DNA of 64,000 nucleotides from Microbulbifer sp. SAOS-129_SWC (GCF_039696035.1 NZ_CP155567.1:2909001-2973000), one strand, 5' to 3'. Positions 52,968 to 62,642 are shown, counted from the first letter of the stretch. The notes: generated by a model from the sequence alone, not told the origin. Numbers and translations are program-made.

Positions 52968-54347
52968 ATGCGCAGCCTGTTCCTGAAGATGTTTTTCGGC
53001 GCCTGGATCACTGCCATGGTGATGGTAGTGGCGGCGATCTACATCACCCATTTCCGCGAATTCGGCGATCCGCGCCAGGAGGAGCGCTGGGAGGGGCCGG
53101 CGCTGTTCCACGAAGTGGTGCAGAACATGCGCATGGCGCGCCGCCACGGCCCCGGCGTGTTCCAGCACTGGCTCGAGGGCGCCCCCAAGAAAGTGCAGCG
53201 CAAGGTCTTTGCGGTCAACGAATACGGCCGTGAACTGCTCGGGCGCCCGCTGCCCGAAGAGATGGCCCCGCTGCTGGACAGCCTCAATTACCGCAACCGC
53301 GAAAGCCACACGATGGTGAACAAGAAACCCACCGTGGGCTTCTTCCTGCCCCTGCGCGGCAACGAGAGCCTGCGCATCGCGCTGATTGCCGGGGAGAGTA
53401 AAGAGGGGCTGCTGTTGCGCTTTCTGTGGCGCAATTTCTGGCCCATATTGCTGCTCTCGATGCTCGCCTCTGGCGCCGCCTGCTACTGGCTCGCCCGCTA
53501 CCTGAGCCGCCCGCTGGACCAGCTGCGCGCGGCCACCCGCCGCGTGGCCGCGGGCGAGCTGGATTACCGGGTAGCCCCCAGCCTGCACGGACGCAGCGAC
53601 GAACTGACCGACCTGGCGCGGGATTTCGACTCGATGACCGCACAGCTGCAGGAGTCCACAGCCGAGCAGCGCCGCCTGATCAAGGATGTCTCCCACGAGC
53701 TGCGCTCGCCGCTGGCGCGACTGCAGGTGGCACTCGGGATCGCGCGGCAGAAGCATGTTGGCGCCCTGGAGTCGGAACTGGACAAGATCGGCAAGGCCGC
53801 CGACTACCTGGAGGACATCATCGCCGATGTCCTCTCGATGCCCGTCGCCGGCAGCGATCAGCGCCCACTCGACGATGTCGTGGAGATCCACAGCCTGATC
53901 GAAGCCCTGCTCGAAGACCTGAAAGGCGAGGCCGGCACTAAATCCCTGCACTTCGACCTCACCGCTGCCGCCCGCGAGCTGCTGGTCGCCACCCGCGGCA
54001 GCTCGCTGACTGCGGCGCTGGAAAACATCCTGCGCAACGCGATCAAATACAGCCCCAGTGGCGGCTCGGTGAGCGTAAACGTCGCCGCGCAGGGCGACCG
54101 TTGCCAGATCCTCGTCACCGACTCCGGCAGCGGCGTGGAAGAAGAGGAACTCGGGGCCATATTCCGGCCCTTCTACCGCACCGACAGTGCACGCACCCGC
54201 GAGAGCGGCGGCTTCGGCCTCGGCCTCGCCATTGCCCAGCGCACTATTCTCCACCACGGAGGCAGCATCTCCGCCAGCAACGCCGCCCGCGGCGGCCTGT
54301 GTATCGAAATCCAGCTGCCGCTGCTGGCACTGGCGGAAACCGATTGA
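52968..54347 (+). CDS. cpxA: Sensor histidine kinase, CpxA-like
   Basis: 459 aa. Two membrane helices (about 5-28 and 160-182) flank a periplasmic sensor domain of roughly 130 residues. HAMP follows (YLSRPLDQLRAATRRVAAGE), then HisKA with His243 (KDVSHELRSPLARL), and a HATPase with N box ENILRNAIKYSP, G1 DSGSGVEEEE and G2 GGFGLGLAIAQ. It phosphorylates the adjacent CpxR in response to envelope protein stress. The downstream SRPBCC gene begins 113 bp later. Confidence 0.93.
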   Translation: MRSLFLKMFFGAWITAMVMVVAAIYITHFREFGDPRQEERWEGPALFHEVVQNMRMARRHGPGVFQHWLEGAPKKVQRKVFAVNEYGRELLGRPLPEEMAPLLDSLNYRNRESHTMVNKKPTVGFFLPLRGNESLRIALIAGESKEGLLLRFLWRNFWPILLLSMLASGAACYWLARYLSRPLDQLRAATRRVAAGELDYRVAPSLHGRSDELTDLARDFDSMTAQLQESTAEQRRLIKDVSHELRSPLARLQVALGIARQKHVGALESELDKIGKAADYLEDIIADVLSMPVAGSDQRPLDDVVEIHSLIEALLEDLKGEAGTKSLHFDLTAAARELLVATRGSSLTAALENILRNAIKYSPSGGSVSVNVAAQGDRCQILVTDSGSGVEEEELGAIFRPFYRTDSARTRESGGFGLGLAIAQRTILHHGGSISASNAARGGLCIEIQLPLLALAETD

Positions 54348-54460
54348 GCCACGGCGGCGCCCGCTGGCAGATTGCACAGCGACAGACAATCGCCGAAGAT
54401 TGATTGCACCGCGGCTGCGATGAACGCCGAACCCATCACACCGACTTCAGAGACTCTGCT

Positions 54461-55156
54461 ATGCGCTGGATTATTTATCTCTTCCTTTTCCTGGCACTGC
54501 TGGTACTGGCCGGATTCCTGCTCCCGCGCGAAGTGACGCTCGAGCGCAGCGCCTACGTTACCCGTCCGCCGCAGGCCGTGTTCCCCTATGCCAACGACCT
54601 GCGCAAATTCAATCTCTGGTCACCCTGGTACCAGCTGGATCCCGCTGCCAGATACCAATTCTCCGGCCCGCGCACGGGTGTGGGCGCCAGCATGACCTGG
54701 CACAGCGACAACCCCAATGTGGGCAATGGCGCCCAGACAATCACCGCCAGCGAGCCACCCAGCCTGGTGCGCACACAACTGGACTTTGGCAAGCAGGGGC
54801 GAGCACTGTCGGAGATGCAGTTGCGCCCACAGGGCAGCGGCACCAATGTCACCTGGCGTTTTTCCACCGACATGGGCGCCGGCCCGGTGGCCCGCTGGAT
54901 GGGTCTGCTGGTGAAGAAAATGGTGGGCCAGTCCTACGAGCGGGGGTTGGCAAAATTGAAGGATGTCGTGGAAGCGAGCGAACCTCCGACACCGCGGGAG
55001 CAGGCGCCAGCGGATGACATGGACAGCGGCTCCGGTGACTCGCAGCCGCTCGAGGGGGAAGACGATCTCGACGGGCAACCGGACACGATGGATCCGGGTA
55101 TCCAGACCCCGCCGCCGCAAGCGGAGCCCGCCGAGCCGGACGAGAACTCGCCCTGA
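54461..55156 (+). CDS. SRPBCC/polyketide-cyclase-like membrane-anchored protein
   Basis: 231 aa from the ATG at 54461 (MRWIIYLFLFLALLVLAGFL). One N-terminal membrane helix is followed by a START/SRPBCC-type lipid- or ligand-binding fold (about 25-165: VTRPPQAVFPYANDLRKFN; WHSDNPNVGNGAQTI). The last 60 residues are an acidic, Pro- and Glu-rich disordered tail. The ligand is unknown. It is in line with cpxRA but the gap and lack of an obvious link leave membership of that unit open. It converges on rluB. Confidence 0.82.
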   Translation: MRWIIYLFLFLALLVLAGFLLPREVTLERSAYVTRPPQAVFPYANDLRKFNLWSPWYQLDPAARYQFSGPRTGVGASMTWHSDNPNVGNGAQTITASEPPSLVRTQLDFGKQGRALSEMQLRPQGSGTNVTWRFSTDMGAGPVARWMGLLVKKMVGQSYERGLAKLKDVVEASEPPTPREQAPADDMDSGSGDSQPLEGEDDLDGQPDTMDPGIQTPPPQAEPAEPDENSP

Positions 55157-55171
55157 CCCGGCGCCAGCGGT

Positions 55172-56062
55172 CTATTTGCCGCCGGATTTACTGTTGCCGG
55201 ACTTGCTATGACCGGGTTTAGCGCCACGCGGCGCCGGCGGCTTGCGCAGTTTGCGGCGCTGGCGCTCCAGACCCTGCTTCTCCGCCTGGGTCAGCGGGCG
55301 CTGGCCCAGTTTGGGCATGCCAGCGGTAACGCACAGGTCATCGATCTCCCGCGGTTCCATCTCGATCCACTGGCCCACGCGCACGTTGGAGGGGATAAAC
55401 ACACTGCCGTAGCGCACCCGCTTCAGGCGACTGACGCGCACGCCCTGGGACTCCCACAGCCGCCGTACTTCGCGGTTGCGCCCTTCCATGACGACACAGT
55501 AGAACCAGCGATTGCGGCCCTCGCCACCACTCGGCACGATATCGGTAAAGCGCGCCACGCCGTCGTCCATCAGCACACCAGTGAGCAAGCGCTTCTTCAT
55601 CTCATCATCCACGTCGCCCTGGATCCGCACCAGGTACTCGCGGTCAATGACTGACGACGGATGCATCAGTTTGTGCGCCAGCTCGCCGCTATTGGTAAAC
55701 AGCAGCAGGCCGCTGGTGTTGAAATCCAGTCGACCGACAGAAATCCAGCGCCCCGACCTCAGGTTGGGCAGGCGGTCGTAGACCGTCGGGCGCCCCTCCG
55801 GGTCGTGACGGGAGCATATCTCGCCCACTGGCTTGTTATAGAGGATGACGCGGCAGCGATTTTCGTCGGCCGCAGGCAGGCCGCGGCCATCGAGTTCAAT
55901 GCGGTCGCTCTCGCTCACGCGCTCGCCAAGTTCCGCCACGGCACCGTTAACGGTAACCCGGCCCGCCTCGATGGCGCGCTCCATTTCCCGGCGCGAGCCG
56001 AGACCGGCCCGGGCCAGGACTTTCTGCAGTTTTTCGCCGGCGGGGGTAATGCCTTCACTCAT
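55172..56062 (-). CDS. rluB: 23S rRNA pseudouridine2605 synthase RluB
   Basis: 296 aa. It makes the pseudouridine at position 2605 of 23S rRNA. An N-terminal S4 domain ([18 protein letters not shown]) precedes the RsuA/RluB catalytic domain with Asp in [18 protein letters not shown]. The [19 protein letters not shown] motif supports RluB over RluE. The C-terminus is a Lys/Arg/Gly/Ser-rich basic tail. The start overlaps the scpB stop (ATGA), placing it third in scpA-scpB-rluB. Confidence 0.95.
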   Translation of the reverse strand: MSEGITPAGEKLQKVLARAGLGSRREMERAIEAGRVTVNGAVAELGERVSESDRIELDGRGLPAADENRCRVILYNKPVGEICSRHDPEGRPTVYDRLPNLRSGRWISVGRLDFNTSGLLLFTNSGELAHKLMHPSSVIDREYLVRIQGDVDDEMKKRLLTGVLMDDGVARFTDIVPSGGEGRNRWFYCVVMEGRNREVRRLWESQGVRVSRLKRVRYGSVFIPSNVRVGQWIEMEPREIDDLCVTAGMPKLGQRPLTQAEKQGLERQRRKLRKPPAPRGAKPGHSKSGNSKSGGK

Positions 56063-57366
56063 GGGGTGGCGTTTTCCGTTTGCGGGTCTTGCTGGGATTC
56101 GTGTTCTTCCCCGGACTCTTCGTTATAGTCGATCGGGGCACCGAACAGGCTGCTCGCCGGCAGCTGCGCAGTGAGCCCGGCGGCGGTTTCCGGCTTGGCT
56201 TCGGTTTCGGCTTCGGCTTCGGCTTCGGCTTCGGCTTCGGCTTCGGCTTCGGCTTCGGCTTCGGCTTCGGCTTCGGCTTCGGCTTCGGCTTCGGCTTCGG
56301 CTTCGGCTTCGGCTTCGGCTTCGGCTTCGGCTTCGGCTTCGGCTTCGGCTTCGGCTTCGGCTTCGGCTTCGGCTTCGGCTTCGGCTTCGGCTTCGGCTTC
56401 GGCTTCGGCTTCGGCTTCGGCTTCGGCTTCGGCTTCGGCTTCGGCTTCGGCTTCGGCTTCGGCTTCGGCTTCGGCTTCGGCTTCGGCTTCGGCTTCGGCT
56501 TCGGCTTCGGCTTCGGCTTCGGCTTCGGCTTCGGCTTCGGCTTCGGCTTCGGCTTCGGCTTCGGCTTCGGCTTCGGCTTCGGCTTCGGCTTCGGCTTCGG
56601 CTTCGGCTTCGGCTTCGGCTTCGGCTTCGGCTTCGGCTTCGGCTTCGGCTTCGGCTTCGGCTTCGGCTTCGGCTTCGGCTTCGGCTTCGGCTTCGGCAGC
56701 AGTGTCGGCGTCCGCCGCGCCGGCGTCCAGCGCTTCCGCGTCACTTTCACCGCGGTTTTCACCGCTCGCCTCTTCGCCACTCTCGACGGCGACGGCCAGG
56801 CCCTGCGCCAGGTCCAGATCCTGGTTGAGGCTGTCGATATCGCGAATCTCCGCCAGGGTCGGCAGGTCGTTCAGGTTACTCAGGTTGAAGTAATCGAGAA
56901 ATTCCCGGGTAGTGGCATAGAGCGAGGGCTTGCCGGGCACGTCGCGCTGACCCACCACCTTGATCCAGCCCCGTTCAGACAGGGTACGTACGATGTGCGA
57001 GCTCACCGCCACGCCGCGGATATCTTCGATATCGCCGCGGGTAATTGGCTGGCGGTAGGCGATAATGGCCAGGGTCTCGAGAATCGCCCGGGAGTATTTC
57101 TGCGGCTTTTCCTCCCACAGGCGGTTGATCCAGGGGGCCAGGTCTTCCGGCACCTGGAAGCGCCAGCCGCTGGCCACCTGCTTCAGCTCGAAACCGCGAT
57201 CGGCGCAGTGTTCGGCGATCTGTTCCAGCACCGTTTTCAGCGCTGCCTTATCGGGGCGCTCGCCCTCGTCGATCAGCGACAGCAGCTTGTCTTCGGACAG
57301 CGGCTGGCCTGCGGCCAGCAGCGCGCCCTCGACCACGCGGCGCAGTAATTCCGGAGCGATTGTCAT
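56059..57366 (-). CDS. scpB: Segregation and condensation protein B with giant Glu-Ala repeat tail
   Basis: 435 aa, about twice the normal length. ScpB dimers with ScpA and SMC form the condensin of many bacteria. Residues 1-190 are the normal ScpB core of two winged helices ([52 protein letters not shown]). After a linker ([14 protein letters not shown]) comes an uninterrupted Glu-Ala repeat (over 160 residues) and then a normal-looking C-terminal tail ending ENATP. The repeat comes from a perfect hexanucleotide array. Because the core precedes it, function is probably retained. Confidence 0.95.
   Translation of the reverse strand: MTIAPELLRRVVEGALLAAGQPLSEDKLLSLIDEGERPDKAALKTVLEQIAEHCADRGFELKQVASGWRFQVPEDLAPWINRLWEEKPQKYSRAILETLAIIAYRQPITRGDIEDIRGVAVSSHIVRTLSERGWIKVVGQRDVPGKPSLYATTREFLDYFNLSNLNDLPTLAEIRDIDSLNQDLDLAQGLAVAVESGEEASGENRGESDAEALDAGAADADTAAEAEAEAEAEAEAEAEAEAEAEAEAEAEAEAEAEAEAEAEAEAEAEAEAEAEAEAEAEAEAEAEAEAEAEAEAEAEAEAEAEAEAEAEAEAEAEAEAEAEAEAEAEAEAEAEAEAEAEAEAEAEAEAEAEAEAEAEAEAEAEAEAEAEAEAEAEAEAEAEAEAETEAKPETAAGLTAQLPASSLFGAPIDYNEESGEEHESQQDPQTENATP
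56209..56694. repeat. 81 perfect tandem copies of GGCTTC inside scpB
   Basis: By row counting, 486 bp of uninterrupted hexamer on the plus strand. Imperfect copies flank it (GGTTTC at one end). On the coding strand the unit is GAAGCC, Glu-Ala. None of the six frames of the unit contains a stop, which creates long spurious open frames on both strands (Pro-Lys, Gly-Phe and Ser-Ala repeats). Gain or loss of units keeps the scpB frame. Confidence 0.97.
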
Positions 57367-57402
57367 CTTCTAACTTCTAACCTTGGGATTTTCTCAATCC
57401 GC

Positions 57403-58692
57403 TCATTGTTGGGGCGGCTGCGCCTGCGGCGCGGCCAGCTCTGGTGTTGTCTCTTCTTCGCGTGCGCCGGCGACGCCGGTTATTTCCGCATCGCCCGGCG
57501 CAACGGCCGCCACCGCATCGGCGGTGTTGTACGGCTCCACGTCCGCGGCATCTTCAGTAAAATGCGCGTCACTCTGAGCCTCTTCAACCTCTTCGGCCTC
57601 TTCGGCCTCTTCGCCCTCGACGGCGAAGGCCGGCTCGACACCGCTCTCGTGCGGTTCTTCGAGGTCGGATTCAATGTCGGACTCGAAGGCGGGTTCGAGC
57701 TCGCCGTCATCGCCAGCGCCCTCTTCACCCGCCCCGCCGTCATCGACGCCGGCGGCGCGCACGTGAATGGGGCCGAAGGCCTCGGTCTGCACCATGTCGA
57801 CCAGGGATTCCTTGACCAGCTCCATCACCGCGAGGAAGGTCACCACGACGCCGAGGCGCCCCTCTTCCACCGTAAACAGGCTGACAAAGGGTACGAACTG
57901 GCGGTGGCGGATCTTGTCCAGCACCTGGGTCATGCGCTCGCGGGTAGAGAGCTTTTCCCGCTCCACCTGGTGGCTCTCGAACATATCGGCACGGCGCAAC
58001 ACCTCACCCAGCGCCACCAACACCTCTTTCAGGTCCACATCGGGATCCGGGCGGGTGATATTGCGGTCCGGGGCCTGGGCACTGGCCTGGTGGATATCCC
58101 GCCCGACGCGGGGCATCTCGTCGATATCCTCGGCAGCGGTCTTGAAGCGTTCGTACTCCTGCAGACGGCGGATCAGCGCTGCGCGCGGATCCTCACCCTC
58201 TTCCTCTTCCTCTGCCGGCGGCCGCGGCAATAGCATGCGCGACTTGATCTCGGCCAGCATGGCCGCCATAACCAGGTATTCCGCCGCCAGCTCAAAACGC
58301 ATCGCCGTCATCATTTCCACATAGGTCATGTACTGGCGGGTGATGTCGGCGACGTTGATCTGGAGGATGTCGAGATTCTGCCGGCGGATCAGATACAGCA
58401 GCAGATCCAGCGGCCCCTCGAAGGCCTCCAGAATCACTTCCAGCGCATCCGGCGGGATATACAGATCTGAGGGCAGGTCGGTGAACGCCTCGCCCTGTAC
58501 GACAGCGAATGGCATTTCGCCCTGGCGCGGCCCGGCGCTGCTGTCCGCGGCCGGCGCTGCTTCGCCGGCCGCCTCGGCGTCCGCCACCGGCGCGTCGGCT
58601 TCCGCCGCACTGGCTGCCACTTCGGCGAGCACCTGCTCTTCCGCTTCGGCGATCAACTCATCACTGGACAAACTGCCGGCCCCTCGTTCCAC
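57403..58692 (-). CDS. scpA: Segregation and condensation protein A with long acidic tail
   Basis: 429 aa from a GTG at 58692 that has AGGGG just upstream; a TTG six codons earlier is less likely. ScpA is the kleisin that bridges the SMC heads. The core (about 85-300) has FEGPLDLLLYLIRRQNLDIL, YLVMAAMLAEIKSRMLLPRP and the C-terminal winged helix FVPFVSLFTVEEGRLGVVVTFLAVMELVK in part. Both ends are extended: an Ala/Glu-rich N-terminus of about 70 residues and an acidic tail of about 125 residues. It is followed by scpB 36 bp later. Confidence 0.94.
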   Translation of the reverse strand: MERGAGSLSSDELIAEAEEQVLAEVAASAAEADAPVADAEAAGEAAPAADSSAGPRQGEMPFAVVQGEAFTDLPSDLYIPPDALEVILEAFEGPLDLLLYLIRRQNLDILQINVADITRQYMTYVEMMTAMRFELAAEYLVMAAMLAEIKSRMLLPRPPAEEEEEGEDPRAALIRRLQEYERFKTAAEDIDEMPRVGRDIHQASAQAPDRNITRPDPDVDLKEVLVALGEVLRRADMFESHQVEREKLSTRERMTQVLDKIRHRQFVPFVSLFTVEEGRLGVVVTFLAVMELVKESLVDMVQTEAFGPIHVRAAGVDDGGAGEEGAGDDGELEPAFESDIESDLEEPHESGVEPAFAVEGEEAEEAEEVEEAQSDAHFTEDAADVEPYNTADAVAAVAPGDAEITGVAGAREEETTPELAAPQAQPPQQ

Positions 58693-58732
58693 GACAACCC
58701 CTGCGGGCAAACGCGCGATTATACACCAAACG

Positions 58733-59356
58733 TTACCCCAGGATGTCTTCTACCGGGCCGCATCCCGCACGGATGAGTTCGGGCTCGTCACCGGTCAGAT
58801 CAATGACGGTGGTTGCTTCCAGACCACAGAAACCGCCATCGATCACCAGCTCTACCTGGTGCTGCAGGGTGTCGCGAATGTCATAGGGATCGGTGAGTGG
58901 CTGTTCCTCGCCGGGCATGATCAGGCTGCAGCTCATCAGCGGCTCGCCCAGGGCCTCGATCAGCGCCTGTACCACGGCGTTGTCGGGCACACGCAGGCCG
59001 ATGGTGCGGCGCTTCGGGTGCAGCAGGCGCCGCGGCACTTCCGCGGTGGCGGGCATAATAAAGGTGTAGGGACCCGGCGTATGGTTCTTGAGCAGACGGA
59101 ACATCTGGTTGTCCACCTTGGCGTAACTGGCCAGTTCCGACAGATCCCGACACATCAGCGTAAAATTGTGATTCTTGTCCAGCTGCCGCAGAGCGCGGAT
59201 ACGCTCAACCGCCAGTTTGTCACCCAGGCGACAACCGACGGCGTAGGCCGAATCGGTAGGAAAGACGATCACGCCGCCGGACGACACGATATCCGCCGCC
59301 TGACTAATCAGTCGCCCTTGAGGATTCTCGGGATGAATCTGGAAAAACTGCGCCAC
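58733..59356 (-). CDS. yciO: Sua5/YciO/YrdC-family protein YciO
   Basis: 207 aa from a GTG at 59356 (AQFFQIHPENPQGRLISQA follows), with GGGGG upstream; this matches the length of E. coli YciO, and the longer frame is not conserved. YciO is related to the TsaC enzyme that makes threonylcarbamoyl-AMP for tRNA modification, but its own role is unclear. Motifs VFPTDSAYAVGCRL, NFTLMCRDLSELA, NHTPGPYTFI and RRTIGLRVPDN are typical. It lies between rnm and scpA as in many gammaproteobacteria. Confidence 0.94.
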   Translation of the reverse strand: MAQFFQIHPENPQGRLISQAADIVSSGGVIVFPTDSAYAVGCRLGDKLAVERIRALRQLDKNHNFTLMCRDLSELASYAKVDNQMFRLLKNHTPGPYTFIMPATAEVPRRLLHPKRRTIGLRVPDNAVVQALIEALGEPLMSCSLIMPGEEQPLTDPYDIRDTLQHQVELVIDGGFCGLEATTVIDLTGDEPELIRAGCGPVEDILG

Positions 59357-59593
59357 AACTGCCCCCAAAACCTTTGTAAACTCCAATTCTCGAGCCGCCC
59401 GCGGCTCGCCATCCGGGCCGATCGAACCGCACACCGCAGCCGTCGGCCAGACATAGAGTTTGCCACAAATGCCCCCTGCCGAGCAGCCATCCGTGCGGCA
59501 CCCGTCCACTCGACCAACCAGTCGTGCATCTTCAACCACTTCTCGCGCCACCGCCGCCGGCGCCGCGCAGCGCCACTCCGGGCGCAGTACCGA

Positions 59594-60478
59594 CTACGGG
59601 CGCCGCGCTGCCCACACCGGCTCGACATCCGCCGGCAGATGCACGCAACCCAGCTCGCGCCACGGTTGTCCCGGCTGGTGAAAGTCACTGCCCAGCGAAC
59701 AGCGCAGCGGTGCAGCGCCGGACTCTGCGTTGACGGCATCGAGCAGTTGGCGCAGTTCGCGGGTCTGCACCGGGTTCTGGCGCCCGCACAGCAGCTCCGC
59801 GGCATCACCGCCGGCGCCGCGGAAGGCTTCCAGCAACAGGCGCAGGCGGGTGCGTGTCAGACCGTACTTGAGCGGGTGCGCCAGTACCGCGCTGCCGCCG
59901 GCGGCGTGAATCGTACCGACCGTCTCCTCCACCTGCGGCCACTCCACCTTGACGTCGCCGACCTTGCCAGCCCCCAGATAACGCTTGAAGGCGCGCGCAG
60001 TGTCCTCCACATACCCTGACTCCACTAGCCAGCGGGCAAAATGCGGGCGCCCCAGAACGCCGTCTCCGGCCAGGGCGCGGGCGCCGGCCAGCGAGCCCGG
60101 GAAACCCCGTTTTTCCAGGCACCGGGCAATCCTGACTGAACGGTCTTCGCGTAGTCGGTCACGCAGGGCCACGGCCTCCTGCAGTGCCGCAGACGCCGGA
60201 TCCACATCGATACCGAGAATATGAACGGTGCGTCGACCCCAGCGGGCGCTGAACTCGACTCCCGCCAGTACCGCGACCCCGAGCCGCGCACCGGTGTCGC
60301 GGGCCTCGGCCACACCTGCGACCGTATCGTGGTCGGTCAATGCCATCAGCGTCACACCCTGGGATTTCGCCCTCGACACCAGCGCTGCAGGACTTAAAAT
60401 ACCGTCTGACGCAGTGCTGTGGCAGTGCAGGTCCACGCGGCCTTCCAGGGCTATGGAGGGAATCTGGGCTTTCAACAT
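59594..60478 (-). CDS. rnm: PHP-domain 5'-3' exonuclease RNase AM
   Basis: 294 aa from the ATG at 60478 (MLKAQIPSIALEGRVDLHCH), equal to the E. coli protein YciV/TrpH. RNase AM trims the 5' ends of 5S and other rRNAs. PHP metal motifs are VDLHCHSTASDGILSP, ALTDHDTV, GVEFSARW, VLAHPLKYG and GSDFHQPG. It lies upstream of yciO with a 237 bp gap in which I see no gene. It is divergent from the 60726 gene. Confidence 0.93.
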   Translation of the reverse strand: MLKAQIPSIALEGRVDLHCHSTASDGILSPAALVSRAKSQGVTLMALTDHDTVAGVAEARDTGARLGVAVLAGVEFSARWGRRTVHILGIDVDPASAALQEAVALRDRLREDRSVRIARCLEKRGFPGSLAGARALAGDGVLGRPHFARWLVESGYVEDTARAFKRYLGAGKVGDVKVEWPQVEETVGTIHAAGGSAVLAHPLKYGLTRTRLRLLLEAFRGAGGDAAELLCGRQNPVQTRELRQLLDAVNAESGAAPLRCSLGSDFHQPGQPWRELGCVHLPADVEPVWAARRP

Positions 60479-60576
60479 CACGCACTCTCGACCGGGTGGT
60501 TCGCCCACCAGTGAACATTGTTACGGCGCCGCTGTCTCAGCAGCGCCCACGGACTCAGGGATCAGGCTCCGATCGG

Positions 60577-60596
60577 GGATTCTCGCAGGAGAATCC
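60577..60596. repeat. Palindrome between divergent rnm and 60726 genes
   Basis: GGATTCTC-GCAG-GAGAATCC, a perfect 8 bp inverted repeat about 100 bp from the rnm start. It could be an operator or a hairpin in a leader. The rest of the 247 bp gap shows nothing recognisable. Confidence 0.4.
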
Positions 60597-60725
60597 GCAA
60601 CTAACCAGTAGTGCCGCCAGCGGCACCGCCCAGTGGAAAGCTACCTTTTATAGGGAGTCCGTCCGTAGCGACCGGCACACGGCTTCCAGGGGGCACACCA
60701 AGCGGCAACAGTCGGCGGAATTAGC

Positions 60726-61451
60726 ATGACCGAAATCGATCCCACCACCACAGCAGAACAGCGCAGCGAACCCCGCCGGGAGAGCCTGCTGGCCAATCTG
60801 GCGCTCAATATCGTCATCCCCACGCTGATCCTGACCAAGCTGTCCGGCGACGCCTGGCTGGGTACCAAGTGGGCCATCGTCGTGGCGCTGGCCTTTCCGC
60901 TCGGCTACGGACTGCGCGATCTGGTGCGCAGCCGCCGAGTCAATTTCTTCTCCGCGCTGGGTATCGTCAGCATCATGCTCACCGGCGGTATCAGCCTGCT
61001 GGAACTGGATGCCGAGTATATCGCCATCAAGGAAGCGGCGATTCCCGGTCTGCTCGGGATTGCCACCGTGGTGTCCCTGTATACCCGCTGGCCACTGGTG
61101 CGTACCCTGCTCTACAACGACCGCATCCTGGATACCGCCAAGATTGCCCGGGCTCTGTCCGGCAAGGGTAATGAGAACGCCTTCGAGCGCACCCTGCTGC
61201 AGGCCTCGTGGATGATCGCCGGCTCCTTTTTCCTTTCTTCCGGACTCAATTACCTGCTGGCCAAGCTGCTGCTGAAGAGCCAGCCCGGCACCGAGGCCTT
61301 CAACGAGGAGCTGGGCAAGATGACCGCGATGAGCTTCCCGGTGATCGCCCTGCCCGCCACCATCATCCTGATGCTGGTGCTGTTTTTCCTGTTCCGCCGC
61401 ATCGGCAAGTTGACCGGGCTGAAACTGGAAGAAGTCATCGTACAGCAGTAA
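60726..61451 (+). CDS. VC0807-like integral membrane protein
   Basis: 241 aa with five to six hydrophobic helices after a charged N-terminus (ANLALNIVIPTLILTKLSG, FFSALGIVSIMLTGGISLLE). The family (VC0807-like, distantly related to the septation protein YciB) has no firm function. Its position next to yciI, rnm and yciO copies the place where yciB sits in enterics, so a role in envelope or division is possible. The ATG is at 60726 with no strong ribosome binding site. Confidence 0.75.
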   Translation: MTEIDPTTTAEQRSEPRRESLLANLALNIVIPTLILTKLSGDAWLGTKWAIVVALAFPLGYGLRDLVRSRRVNFFSALGIVSIMLTGGISLLELDAEYIAIKEAAIPGLLGIATVVSLYTRWPLVRTLLYNDRILDTAKIARALSGKGNENAFERTLLQASWMIAGSFFLSSGLNYLLAKLLLKSQPGTEAFNEELGKMTAMSFPVIALPATIILMLVLFFLFRRIGKLTGLKLEEVIVQQ

Positions 61452-61499
61452 TCAGTAATCGCCCCGATCACTCAACTGAAATAAGAGCATAAAGTAACC

Positions 61500-61799
61500 A
61501 TGTGGTACGCAATCATCAGTGAAGATGTCAAAGACAGCCTGGCGCTGCGCCAGGGCGCGCGCCCGGATCACCTGGCGCGCCTGAATCACCTGAAAGACGA
61601 GGGCCGCCTGCTGGTGGCCGGACCGCATCCCGCCATCGACAGCGAAGATCCCGGCGAAGCCGGCTTCAGCGGCAGTCTGGTAGTTGCGGAATTTTCTTCG
61701 CTGGATGAGGCCAAAGCCTGGGCTGACGCCGACCCCTACGTGGCCGCCGGTGTCTACGCCTCTGTGACTGTGAAGCCGTTCAAAGCCGTGCTTCCGTAA
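61500..61799 (+). CDS. yciI: YciI-like protein
   Basis: 99 aa, the normal length for YciI: a small alpha/beta barrel dimer of the dimeric ferredoxin-like family. Conserved His and Asp are visible ([21 protein letters not shown], with His and Asp of the putative active site, and [11 protein letters not shown]). Some members show weak dehalogenase- or cyclase-like activity; the cellular role is unknown. It lies 48 bp after the VC0807-like gene. Confidence 0.9.
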   Translation: MWYAIISEDVKDSLALRQGARPDHLARLNHLKDEGRLLVAGPHPAIDSEDPGEAGFSGSLVVAEFSSLDEAKAWADADPYVAAGVYASVTVKPFKAVLP

Positions 61800-61837
61800 T
61801 TGTTAAACGTTCAATCGATAAGAAAAGCTGTATCAGA

Positions 61838-62524
61838 ATGATGAAAAAATTGACCGGTGTGGCGGCAGCGACGCTACTCGCCATCAGCGTACCTGCGATC
61901 TCCCAGAGTGGCGGAACCCGCTACATCACCGATGAGCTGCACGTCCCGATGCGCTCCGGCAAGGGCAACGAGTTCCGCATTCTCAATCGCGGCCTGCCCA
62001 GCGGCACCCGACTGACCCTGCTCGAAGACGCACCGGACGAAGGCTGGAGCCGCGTGCGCACGCCCGACGGCAAGGAAGGCTGGGTGCGCCGCCAGTACCT
62101 GGTGTCCGAGCCGGTTGCGGAAATCAAGCTGAAAAAGGCCCAGGCCGACCTCGCCCACTTCGAGAAAATGGAAGGCAACCTGGGTGGCGCAGTACGCGAC
62201 CTGGAAGCCAAGAACCACAAACTCGAAAGCGAACTGGCCGCATCCAAGGATCAGACCACACAGCTGCAGAAAGACCTGAAAGAGCTGAAAGCGCTGTCCG
62301 CCGACACCGTCGCGCTCAACGAGCGCCACCAGAAACTGCTACACCAGCACGAATTGCTGAAGCAGAAGCAGATGATGGCGCAGGCGGAGATTCAGCGCCT
62401 GTCCAGTAGCGACACCCAGCGCTGGTACCTGTATGGCGCCCTGTCCGTATGCCTCGGTGGTATCCTCGCCATGATCGCGCCGCACCTGCGCCCGCGCCGC
62501 CGTCGCTCCGAGTGGGCAAATTGA
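61838..62524 (+). CDS. SH3-domain, coiled-coil, membrane-anchored protein (TIGR04211 type)
   Basis: 228 aa. A signal peptide (1-22, ending AIS) is followed by a bacterial SH3 domain (about 28-90: VPMRSGKGNEFRILNRGLPSG; GWVRRQYLVSEP). A coiled coil runs from about 95 to 190, and a single C-terminal membrane helix (WYLYGALSVCLGGILAMI) ends in a basic tail RPRRRR. This is the architecture of E. coli YgiM. The protein probably sits in the periplasm anchored to the inner membrane and contacts peptidoglycan; its function is not established. Confidence 0.88.
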   Translation: MMKKLTGVAAATLLAISVPAISQSGGTRYITDELHVPMRSGKGNEFRILNRGLPSGTRLTLLEDAPDEGWSRVRTPDGKEGWVRRQYLVSEPVAEIKLKKAQADLAHFEKMEGNLGGAVRDLEAKNHKLESELAASKDQTTQLQKDLKELKALSADTVALNERHQKLLHQHELLKQKQMMAQAEIQRLSSSDTQRWYLYGALSVCLGGILAMIAPHLRPRRRRSEWAN

Positions 62525-62642
62525 TTGCGGGGCGCGGAATATAGCCCGGCGCCCCATCGCAGACTGACAACCTGAAGTCGCCCCCTCCCCTCTGCGGGAG
62601 CGGGGCCGACCAATACCCCCGGAACTTCGAGAGACAAGGACG

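Noticed and set aside
56209..56694. CRISPR array
   Set aside because: The array is a plain 6 bp tandem repeat with no spacers, and no cas genes are nearby.
56055..56780. Minus-strand Pro-Lys repeat frame and plus-strand Gly-Phe and Ser-Ala frames (56080-57348, 56171-56893)
   Set aside because: All arise because the GGCTTC unit has no stop in any frame. Only the Glu-Ala frame is joined to a conserved ScpB core.
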